A stretch of 11,585 nt of DNA from QHWK01 sp035315685 (GTDB lineage: Bacteria > Acidobacteriota > Vicinamibacteria > Vicinamibacterales > CAVVIG01): positions 1 to 11,585 of the forward strand of contig DATFXR010000362.1 of NCBI GenBank assembly GCA_035315685.1, read 5' to 3'. This document shows positions 6,717 through 11,585 of this stretch, piece after piece (positions within the stretch are counted from its first letter, which is position 1; each line of letters starts with the position of its first letter). The notes beneath the pieces were generated by a model. The model was not told the origin of the DNA and did no database searches. It worked only from the letters and a program-made list of their open reading frames with translations. The position numbers and the translations under genes are program-made.

Positions 6717-7496
6717 GTGCGATTCGACGACTACGTGAGCCGGCTCGGTCTGGCGGCGCCTTGCGGCGCTGACGCCCGCACGCTGCGATCGCTCCACATC
6801 GCTCACCGCGAGGCCTTCCTGTTCGAGAACCTGACGATTCAGGCCGGCGGGCACATCAGCCTCGCCATGTGCGATCTCGAACGCAAATTCCTCGACGAAC
6901 GGCGCGGCGGCTACTGCTTCGAGCACAACACGCTGTTCGCGGCGGCGCTCCGCGAGATCGGGATCGACAGCGCGACGCTCCTCGGCCGCGTCCGCCGCGG
7001 TCCACCGCACCGCTGGTGCCGCACGCACATGGTGCTGCGCATCGCCCTCGACGGCGAAGTCTGGCTGGCAGACGTCGGCTTCGGCGCGATGGGACTGCTT
7101 CAACCGATTCCCCTGCGCGACGGCGCCACGGCCACGCAGGGCGGGTTCACGTTCCGCCTGCGCCGCGAGGACGTGCTATGGGTGCTGTCGGCGCGCGATG
7201 CGGAAGCGGAAATGGATCTCTATGAGTTCCCCGACGATCCGCAAACACCGTGGGATGTGGAGGTCGCCAATCACTTCACCTCGACGCATCCCGAATCGAT
7301 TTTCCGCAAGACCCTGACCATCCAGCGCACGCAGCAGGATCGGCGGACGATTCTGCGCGGTGAACTCCTGACCCGCTATGACGCGGGCAGGATGAGCGAG
7401 ACGCCGATCGCGCGACCGGAGATGTCGCGGGTGGCGTTCGAGGAGTTCGGCGTCGAGCTGCCGCCCGGGCCCTTCGTCTACGAGACGGCACTATGA
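6717..7496 (+). CDS. nat: Arylamine N-acetyltransferase
   Basis: This cytoplasmic enzyme transfers an acyl group (typically acetyl from acetyl-CoA) to arylamines or related amines through a Cys-linked intermediate. The catalytic triad is visible: Cys67 in RRGGYCFEHN, His104 in RTHMVL, Asp119 in LADVGFG. The N-terminal FLFENLTIQ and the later SRVAFEEFGVEL are also typical. At 259 residues it is close to the usual 260-280. The start is GTG at 6717; an upstream ATG at 6704 is out of frame. There is no clear ribosome binding site, and a -10-like TATGAT sits just upstream, so the mRNA may be leaderless. The stop overlaps the ATG of the next gene by four bases (ATGA), indicating translational coupling. 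The physiological substrate cannot be told from sequence. Confidence 0.92.
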   Translation: MRFDDYVSRLGLAAPCGADARTLRSLHIAHREAFLFENLTIQAGGHISLAMCDLERKFLDERRGGYCFEHNTLFAAALREIGIDSATLLGRVRRGPPHRWCRTHMVLRIALDGEVWLADVGFGAMGLLQPIPLRDGATATQGGFTFRLRREDVLWVLSARDAEAEMDLYEFPDDPQTPWDVEVANHFTSTHPESIFRKTLTIQRTQQDRRTILRGELLTRYDAGRMSETPIARPEMSRVAFEEFGVELPPGPFVYETAL

Positions 7497-8071
7497 TGAC
7501 CGCCGCGCTCGCGCAACTCATTCCGCTCGCGGTCGCGTCCGGCCTCAACGTGTATGCGACGGTCGCCGTGCTCGGTCTGTGCGAGCACTTCCACCTCGTC
7601 GACCTGCCGGAGCAGTTCAAGGCGTTCGATCACCCGGCGATCATCGCCGTCGCGATCGTCATGTATCTCGTGGAGTTCGTCGCCGACAAGATTCCGTGGT
7701 TCGACTCGGTGTGGGACGCCGTCCACACCGTGATCCGCCCGGTCGGCGGCGCGCTGATTGCGGTCAACGCGATTGGCTACGCGTCGCCGTTCGCCACCGC
7801 GCTCGCGGCGCTGCTGGGCGGGTCGATTGCGATGACGACGCACGTGACGAAGGCGGGGACGCGTGCGGCCGTGAACACCTCGCCGGAGCCGTTCAGCAAC
7901 TGGCTCCTCAGCCTCACCGAAGACGCGGTCGCGATCGGCCTCTCGTACGTCGCACTGAACCATCCCCACATCGCCGCTGTCGTCGCGATCGTCCTGCTCG
8001 CCCTCTTCATCACGACCGCATCGTTGATCGTCGGCTGGGTACGCCGCCGCGTCGCACGGCGGCAAGCGTGA
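7493..8071 (+). CDS. DUF4126 domain integral membrane protein
   Basis: This 192-residue hydrophobic protein has several predicted membrane segments (about 3-26, 48-66, 84-117, 139-158, 162-182) and a basic C-terminus. It shows the DUF4126 pattern: ASGLNVYATVAVLGL near the N-terminus, then DLPEQF, YLVEFVADKIPWFDSVWDAVHTVIRP, and GGSIAMTTHVTKAGTRAAVNTSPEPFSNW. The function of the family is unknown. The ATG overlaps the stop of the acetyltransferase gene, so the two are translationally coupled and probably made together. That association is the only functional hint here. It ends about 20 bp before a repeat-rich convergent gap. Confidence 0.88.
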   Translation: MMTAALAQLIPLAVASGLNVYATVAVLGLCEHFHLVDLPEQFKAFDHPAIIAVAIVMYLVEFVADKIPWFDSVWDAVHTVIRPVGGALIAVNAIGYASPFATALAALLGGSIAMTTHVTKAGTRAAVNTSPEPFSNWLLSLTEDAVAIGLSYVALNHPHIAAVVAIVLLALFITTASLIVGWVRRRVARRQA

Positions 8072-8093
8072 TCTGCCACCCGTGACGTGTAAT

Positions 8094-8120
8094 CGCAGAG
8101 AACGCCGAGAGCGCAGAGAA
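8094..8120 (+). repeat. CGCAGAG repeat unit, forward copy
   Basis: CGCAGAGAACGCCGAGAGCG and the following CAGAGAA match the left arm of the inverted repeat at 11177-11208 with one difference over 24 bases. Inverted relatives occur at 8403-8440, 9928-9962 and 11247-11278. Together with 8403-8440 it could bracket a composite repeat element of about 347 bp in this gap. Confidence 0.6.
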
Positions 8121-8180
8121 TACCGACGAACTCACGGCAGCCACAAAGGCGCATCAGGACGGTGAGCGCACGACAGCAGC

Positions 8181-8227
8181 GTAGCGCGACGCAAGGGCTC
8201 GCCACGAAGACACGAAGACGCACGAAG
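8181..8227 (+). repeat. Partial GTAGCG module and CACGAAG tandem repeat
   Basis: GTAGCGCGACGCAAGGGCTC at 8181-8200 is a short extra copy of the module that begins the composite repeats at 8250 and 9846. It is followed by a tandem of CACGAAGA/CACGAAGACG/CACGAAG. A similar tandem (CACGAAGG twice) occurs at 9795-9810, upstream of the second composite copy. No coding potential is seen. Confidence 0.55.
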
Positions 8228-8249
8228 CCAGCACGCTCCAGACATGAAG

Positions 8250-8440
8250 GTAGCGAGACGTGAAAGGTCGCGCGCGACGCCCGCGAAGCGGGCTCACGTG
8301 GACGGAAAAGCCGCCGGAAACACAAGCGTCTGGATCGAGTGGCTTGGGTTTTTGGCGGCTTTTTCGTCCACGCGGCGGCCGGCTCCGCCGGCCGCGTCGC
8401 GCGCTCTCCTCTGCGCGCTCTGCGGTCGCTGCGGTTTCTT
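8250..8440 (+). repeat. Composite intergenic repeat, copy A (carries an insertion)
   Basis: Modules in order: GTAGCGAGACGTGAAAGG; GCGCGCGACGCCCGCGAAGC then GGGCTCAC; a 74-bp hairpin insertion (8298-8371); GCGGCCGGC loop GCCGGCCGC (8375-8395), a 9-bp stem; GTCGCGCGCTCTCCTCTGCG; and CTCTGCGG-type units to 8440. Apart from the insertion it aligns nearly end to end with copy B at 9846-9962. The 385-bp gap 8072-8456 between the convergent DUF4126 and VWA genes consists almost wholly of such repeats and shows no gene. Confidence 0.7.
8298..8371. mobile_element. 74-bp inverted-repeat insertion inside composite repeat A
   Basis: Arms of 30 bp (8298-8327 and 8342-8371) match at 26 of 30 positions. 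They begin GTGGACG and end CGTCCAC, with AAAAGCCGCC in the arm and a 14-nt centre. Copy B of the host repeat lacks exactly this segment: there GGGCTCAC is joined directly to GCGGCGG. A CAC trinucleotide is present at both junctions, so a 3-bp target duplication is possible but not provable, because the arm itself ends in CAC. No protein is encoded. The GGCGGC stem followed by TTTTT could also act as a terminator between convergent genes. Confidence 0.55.
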
Positions 8441-8456
8441 GCCGCGTCCGCGAGGC

Positions 8457-9527
8457 CTATGTGCGCGGCGCCGTGGCCTTGTAGCTTTGCCGCGCACGGA
8501 CGGTGGCGCCGCTCTGGGTCACGTGGACTGCGAGCTTGTGCATCTTGCCGTCGAGACTCGTCGGGGTGAAACCGAGGGCGTATTGATGGTGGAGCTCGTC
8601 GGCGACGCGCGTGAAGGTCGACGCCAGATCGTCGGTGGATGTCAGCTCGAAGTAGCCGCCGCCGGTGGCGGCCGCGATCTTCGGCAGGCCGTCATCTGGT
8701 TTGTCAGCCTGCGCAGGATGGCCACCGTAGCCGCCGAACCCGCCGTGTCCGCCACGGCCGCCGCCGAATCCGCCAATGCCACCGCCGCCGCCCCATCCGC
8801 CGCCGCCGGGACGCCGGCCGCCGTAGCCACCGTACCCGCCATGTCCGCGCCCGTACCCGCCGCCGCCGGCGAGACCGATCGCGTACACCATCACGTTCTC
8901 TTCCTCGGCGCGTTTCATCACGTCCTTCATGCTGCTGTTGGTCTGGCTGAAGTTCATCGGCGCATCCACGCCGTCGGTGAACACCAGCACGACGCGCCGC
9001 CCCTCCTGATGCAGCAGATCGGTGATGCCGACGTTGACCGCGTTCCACAACGGCGTCGGCCCTTCGGGCTGCAGCTCGGTGCGCAGGATGTTGAGCAGGG
9101 CGTCGCGATCGGACGTGAAGTCCGGCGGATCGATCTGGATGCGGTTCGAGAAGCTGCCGATGCGGGCCTTGTCCGCCGGCGACATCTCGGTGACGAACGC
9201 CTCGGCCGCCTTCTCCACGAGGCCGAAGTTCCGCCGCATGCTGCCGCTGCGGTCGAGCAGCATCACCACGGTGATCGGCTGCACCTCGTTGGCGAAGAGG
9301 GTCACTTCCTGGCGCTTGCCGTTGTCATCGACCTGGAAGCGATCGCGGGTGAGATCGGGAACCAGCCGGCCGCCGACGTCGGCCACCGTGGCGTAGATCG
9401 CGACGGTACGATTGCCCGTCGAAAACGTCGCCTGCTGTGCGCGGACGAGCGGCGCGGCGGACACGCAAAGCAGGCAGAGCCCGCACAGAACACCACACGT
9501 CCCGGCGCGCGCACGAGAGCCGTACAT
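8457..9527 (-). CDS. Secreted VWA-domain protein (VWFA-related, acidobacterial type) with Gly-rich insertion
   Basis: This 356-residue protein has a signal peptide at 1-30 (hydrophobic Cys/Leu-rich core, cleavage probably after VRA). A short beta-domain (about 40-80) has the family pattern TVADVGGRLVPDLTRDRFQV. The von Willebrand A domain starts at about 84. Its metal-ion-dependent adhesion site is complete: DRSGSM (D92, S94, S96), T158 in GPTPLW, D185 in FTDGVD. After VYAIGLAG a 49-residue Gly/Tyr/Arg-rich insertion (221-269) interrupts the domain. It resumes with LPKIAAATGGGYFEL and ends with the conserved HHQYALGF. The role is unknown; metal-dependent binding of a protein or surface ligand is expected from the fold. 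The ATG at 9525-9527 has AGGGA seven bases upstream. It is flanked by repeat-filled gaps and has no evident operon partner. Confidence 0.85.
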   Translation of the reverse strand: MYGSRARAGTCGVLCGLCLLCVSAAPLVRAQQATFSTGNRTVAIYATVADVGGRLVPDLTRDRFQVDDNGKRQEVTLFANEVQPITVVMLLDRSGSMRRNFGLVEKAAEAFVTEMSPADKARIGSFSNRIQIDPPDFTSDRDALLNILRTELQPEGPTPLWNAVNVGITDLLHQEGRRVVLVFTDGVDAPMNFSQTNSSMKDVMKRAEEENVMVYAIGLAGGGGYGRGHGGYGGYGGRRPGGGGWGGGGGIGGFGGGRGGHGGFGGYGGHPAQADKPDDGLPKIAAATGGGYFELTSTDDLASTFTRVADELHHQYALGFTPTSLDGKMHKLAVHVTQSGATVRARQSYKATAPRT

Positions 9528-9794
9528 AAAGAAATCCCTACGAAGTGCAGGTTGCTGGCGGGATCGATCTTACGCTCGGCTGAGGCCTTCGCGCCACGTC
9601 GCGGCGTCGCAGGCATCGCGCCTCGAGGGGAGCTGGGCGGCGCTGAGGCTCTGGGGCTCCGCTCGTCGCGGACCACATTCCAAAGAAACGAACGGTACGA
9701 GGCGGCGTTCTCCCGACAAACGCTCGACAGGTGACGCGAAGGTTCGCGCGTGCGGACGTGGCTCAGGCGCAATCATTCGCGCCGGCCGGGTCGC
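9528..9794. other. Gap upstream of the VWA gene without recognisable gene
   Basis: About 270 bp with no supported gene; frames present here are extensions of antisense or out-of-frame shadows. The minus-strand promoter of the VWA gene should lie here, but I could not find a convincing -35/-10 pair. The word GGTGACGCGAAGGTTCGCGCG near 9730 resembles a degenerate form of the GTGACGCAAAAGGCTCGCGC module at 9851. Confidence 0.4.
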
Positions 9795-9813
9795 CACGAA
9801 GGCACGAAGGCAG
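9795..9813 (+). repeat. CACGAAGG tandem repeat
   Basis: Two tandem CACGAAGG units followed by CAG, the counterpart of the CACGAAGA tandem at 8203-8227. In both places the tandem lies 20-35 bp before a GTAGCG-led composite repeat, so it is probably the first module of the same element. Confidence 0.5.
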
Positions 9814-9845
9814 ATTCATCGGACATCGCGCGGCGGACAACGAAA

Positions 9846-9962
9846 GTAGCGTGACGCAAAAGGCTCGCGCGCGACGCCCGCGAAGCGGGCTCACGCGGCG
9901 GCCGGGTTCCGCCGGCCGCGTCGCGCGCTCTCCTCTGCAGTCTCTGCGGTCTCTGCGGTTCT
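9846..9962 (+). repeat. Composite intergenic repeat, copy B (empty form)
   Basis: Same modules as the copy at 8250-8440, without the 74-bp insertion: GTAGCGTGACGCAAAAGG, then CGCGCGACGCCCGCGAAGCG with GGCTCAC joined straight to GCGGCGG, an 8-bp stem GCGGCCGG/CCGGCCGC (9898-9905 and 9912-9919), CGTCGCGCGCTCTCCTCTGC, and three CTCTGCGG-type units to 9962. It ends 22 bp before the stop codon of the aldolase gene, as copy A ends 16 bp before the stop of the VWA gene. Confidence 0.7.
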
Positions 9963-9984
9963 GACCGCGGTGCCACCGCGCCCG

Positions 9985-11085
9985 CTACCGCCGCGACGTC
10001 TGCGTGACCGCGAACGGCCCGACCTCCGGCTTGCCTTGCGTGTTCGCGAGGTTGCCGAGCTCGGCGGCGACGCCGCGCGCGATGGCCGCGGTCTCGCTGC
10101 CCGCCTGGAAACATGTGAAGTCGGGACGATCGCGCCACGCGAACGGACCGCACAGCCGGACGCCAGCCTTGATCGCCGCGTCGTGCACGATGTTGATCGC
10201 CCGCTCGTAGTCCGGCGTGCCCTGCCGGAATCCTGAGAAGTTCCCGAGGTCGCCGCTCGCCGCGAACACCGCCGTGACGCCCGGCACCTTGGCGATCTCG
10301 TCGGCGTCCTTCAGCCCTTCGAGCGTCTCGATCATCTCGATCAGCACGACGTTGTCGTTGATCGTATTGCGGTAGCCGCCCGGCACGCCGCCCCACATGC
10401 CGGGGTCGAACGCCTGACCGCCGCCGTTGCTGCGCCGGCCCAGCGGCGGGAAGTAGGTCCAGTTGCGCGCTTCGATCGCCTCTGCCTTCGAATCGACCGT
10501 CGGCACGACAACGACCAGCGCACCGGCGTCGAGCGCGTGCTGGATCTCCCGCTCGTCGGTGTAGGCGACGCGCACGCCGGGCACCGCCTTGGCGTACGGG
10601 CAGGTGCGCCACATCCGCGCGACCGCGCCCCAGTCGCGATCGTTGTGCTGCATCTCGGTCCAGATGAAGTCGTAGCCGGCGTTCGCCATCGCGCAGTAGG
10701 TCGCCGGATCGGTGGCGCTGAACAGCGTGCCGCCGGTCACCTTCTCTCCGCGCATCATCTTCAGCTTCACCGGATTCCAGATCTTCGAGCCGGCGGGCGG
10801 GTCGAACGCATGGCCGTCCTTCCACTTCGTCGGATCGAACGGGCCGGTGTTCATCGCGCCGGCCGGCGCGACGTTGCGGGCGTTGCTGTCCTTGCCGGCG
10901 GCCGCCGCCAGCGGGAACTGCGTTGCGCCGGGCGCCGCATTGTTGGCGTACGGATCGGCGTTGGGCGCCGGCTGCTGCGGCTGCGGTTGCGGCGGCGGCT
11001 GTTGCGGTTGCTGGGGTGGCTGTCCGGCGAACGCGGCGATCGCGAGCGCGCCGAAGAGCACGACGGAAACGGTCAAATAGCGCAT
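9985..11085 (-). CDS. Secreted HpcH/HpaI aldolase/citrate lyase family protein
   Basis: This 366-residue protein has a clear signal peptide (1-20, cleavage around AFA-GQ), then a Pro/Gln-rich linker (22-42). The HpcH/HpaI TIM-barrel fold runs from about 105 to 350. Visible family motifs: YDFIWTEMQHNDRDW with H146, PGVRV with R172, GALVVVVPTVDSKAEA (188-203), and VVLIEMIETLEGLKDADEIAKVPGV, where E253 and later D279 in SGDLG are the expected metal ligands. Cytoplasmic members cleave or form 2-keto-3-deoxy acids with pyruvate, using a divalent metal. This one should act in the periplasm or outside, which is unusual. The substrate is unknown. The ATG at 11083-11085 has AGGAGG five bases upstream, overlapping the stop codon of the preceding remnant. 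It probably once followed, or still follows, the M20 peptidase in one transcript. Confidence 0.86.
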   Translation of the reverse strand: MRYLTVSVVLFGALAIAAFAGQPPQQPQQPPPQPQPQQPAPNADPYANNAAPGATQFPLAAAAGKDSNARNVAPAGAMNTGPFDPTKWKDGHAFDPPAGSKIWNPVKLKMMRGEKVTGGTLFSATDPATYCAMANAGYDFIWTEMQHNDRDWGAVARMWRTCPYAKAVPGVRVAYTDEREIQHALDAGALVVVVPTVDSKAEAIEARNWTYFPPLGRRSNGGGQAFDPGMWGGVPGGYRNTINDNVVLIEMIETLEGLKDADEIAKVPGVTAVFAASGDLGNFSGFRQGTPDYERAINIVHDAAIKAGVRLCGPFAWRDRPDFTCFQAGSETAAIARGVAAELGNLANTQGKPEVGPFAVTQTSRR

Positions 11086-11090
11086 GCGAT

Positions 11091-11096
11091 CCTCCT
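11091..11096 (-). promoter_or_regulatory. Ribosome binding site of the aldolase, overlapping a remnant stop
   Basis: AGGAGG on the minus strand, five bases before the ATG at 11083-11085. Its first bases are shared with the TAG (11095-11097) closing the orphaned peptidase tail. Such stop/RBS overlap is typical of neighbouring genes in one operon and suggests the tail is the original upstream neighbour. Confidence 0.65.
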
Positions 11097-11175
11097 ACTT
11101 TGCACGGGCGAGGTCGGACACGACCTCGTAGTTGCAGCGGACGAAGCGGTACAGCTCGCGCTCGAGCAGCCGCTC
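11095..11175 (-). pseudogene. Orphaned C-terminal tail of an M20-type peptidase
   Basis: The 26 codons plus TAG read ERLLERELYRFVRCNYEVVS and then DLARAK. The tail of the adjacent peptidase reads ERLLESELHRFVRFNWDVVM and then AIAGAK. The first 57 bases match at 47 positions by hand count, and a 24-bp core (11152-11175 against 11346-11369) differs at one base. No start codon or upstream domain accompanies it; upstream it runs into the inverted-repeat element. It is either the displaced original end of the adjacent gene or the last piece of a deleted tandem paralogue. Confidence 0.7.
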
Positions 11176-11176
11176 A

Positions 11177-11278
11177 AAAGCAACCGCAGAGAACGCGGAG
11201 AGCGCAGACAATATCTTTCTCACTCCTTCCGAGGAGAATCGTTTTCTCTGCGGTCTCTGCGTGCTCTGCGGTTGCTTT
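11177..11278. mobile_element. 102-bp inverted-repeat element made of CGCAGAG units
   Basis: Arms 11177-11208 and 11247-11278 are inverted copies matching at 29 of 32 positions, starting AAAGCAACCGCAGAG at each outer end. The 38-bp centre is comparatively AT-rich. The arms belong to the repeat family seen at 8094, 8403 and 9928. No transposase is encoded. The element separates the stop of the M20 peptidase from the orphaned second copy of that gene's tail. It could be a non-autonomous mobile element or a long hairpin acting on the transcript. Confidence 0.6.
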
Positions 11279-11288
11279 CCCCTCACGA

Positions 11289-11585
11289 TCACTTCGCTCC
11301 TGCGATCGCCATCACGACATCCCAATTGAATCGCACGAAGCGATGCAGCTCGCTCTCGAGCAGCCGCTCCTGATCGCTGTGCGCGCCGAAGCCTTTCGGC
11401 GCGTCCTCGAAATCGACCGCGGGTCCGATGCCGAAGCACTGCACGCCCTTCGCGCGCAGCTGCGCCATGTCGGTCGCTCCGGTGCTCATCGTCGGCAGCG
11501 TCGGCGCGTTGTAGACGCGCGTGCCGGCGGCTTCGAGCGCCTTGTACATCTCCGAGTCCAGCTTTGCGTCGGGAAAGCCCGGACG
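11289..11585 (-). CDS. C-terminal part of an M20-type metallopeptidase (5' end outside window)
   Basis: The frame enters from the right edge and runs 98 residues to a TGA at 11289-11291. The sequence shows the end of an M20/M25/M40 family metallo-hydrolase: NAPTLPTMSTGATDMAQLRA, then GVQCFGIGPAVDFEDAPKGF and GAHSDQERLLESELHRFVRF. The His in GAHSDQER is the expected late metal ligand of the family. Members hydrolyse peptides or acylated amino acids using two metal ions. Whether this one is secreted cannot be seen, since the N-terminus is missing. It lies upstream of the secreted aldolase on the same strand, separated by the repeat element and the duplicated tail. Confidence 0.82.
   Translation of the reverse strand, partial: RPGFPDAKLDSEMYKALEAAGTRVYNAPTLPTMSTGATDMAQLRAKGVQCFGIGPAVDFEDAPKGFGAHSDQERLLESELHRFVRFNWDVVMAIAGAK

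Noticed and set aside
8094..8440. CRISPR array from short repeated units
   Set aside because: Units differ in size, orientation and sequence, there are no regularly spaced unique spacers, and no cas gene is in the window.
8244..9734. Long + strand open frame of 496 codons antisense to the VWA gene
   Set aside because: It is a GC-rich shadow: it crosses the repeat element and the Gly-rich codons of the VWA gene, giving Ala/Pro-rich and Arg-rich runs with no family motif. The minus-strand gene has a signal peptide, a complete metal site and a ribosome binding site.
11095..11439. Single minus-strand frame joining peptidase-overlap sequence to the orphan tail
   Set aside because: Its first part is out of frame with the peptidase and its middle is the translated inverted-repeat element; only the last 26 codons have homology, so it is annotated as a remnant instead.

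Overview
The window is GC-rich and gene-dense, with long spurious antisense frames. It looks like a chromosomal segment of a soil-type Acidobacteriota bacterium, plausibly class Vicinamibacteria. This is an inference from three things: the VWFA-related protein of the acidobacterial type, the STN-type TonB-dependent receptor, and the short dispersed intergenic repeats (CGCAGAG units, CACGAAG tandems, GGGGGCT tracts). No tRNA, rRNA, CRISPR array or transposase gene was seen.

Layout, left to right. (i) 2-253 (+): the last 83 codons of an unrecognised protein, followed by two small hairpins between convergent genes. (ii) 350-2854 (-): a secreted or membrane-anchored YncE-like beta-propeller fused to an alkaline-phosphatase-superfamily phosphoesterase. 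(iii) 3090-6309 (-): an iron-uptake pair, a catecholate-siderophore-type TonB-dependent receptor followed 73 bp later by a PiuC/YbiX Fe(II)/2-oxoglutarate dioxygenase. Upstream lies a compact promoter whose predicted start site is covered by a Fur-box-like palindrome, then a leader of about 190 nt with an 11-bp hairpin. (iv) 6717-8071 (+): arylamine N-acetyltransferase and a DUF4126 membrane protein, coupled by an ATGA overlap. The first may be leaderless. (v) 8072-8456: a repeat-filled convergent gap. (vi) 8457-9527 (-): a secreted VWA protein with a Gly-rich insertion. (vii) 9528-9984: a second repeat-bearing gap. (viii) 9985-11085 (-): an HpcH/HpaI-fold aldolase with a signal peptide and a Pro/Gln-rich linker. 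(ix) 11095-11585 (-): the C-terminus of an M20-type metallopeptidase, an inverted-repeat element, and a second, orphaned copy of the peptidase's last 26 codons directly ahead of the aldolase.

The clearest functional unit is the iron operon: Fur-type control, an outer-membrane receptor, and the dioxygenase that commonly accompanies such receptors. The most unusual material is non-coding. There are two copies of a composite repeat, one carrying a precisely placed 74-bp hairpin insertion. There is also an inverted-repeat element that sits between two diverged copies of the same gene tail. I found no convincing new multi-gene defence or biosynthetic system; the best candidates for something undescribed are these repeat elements and the structured leader of the receptor gene.
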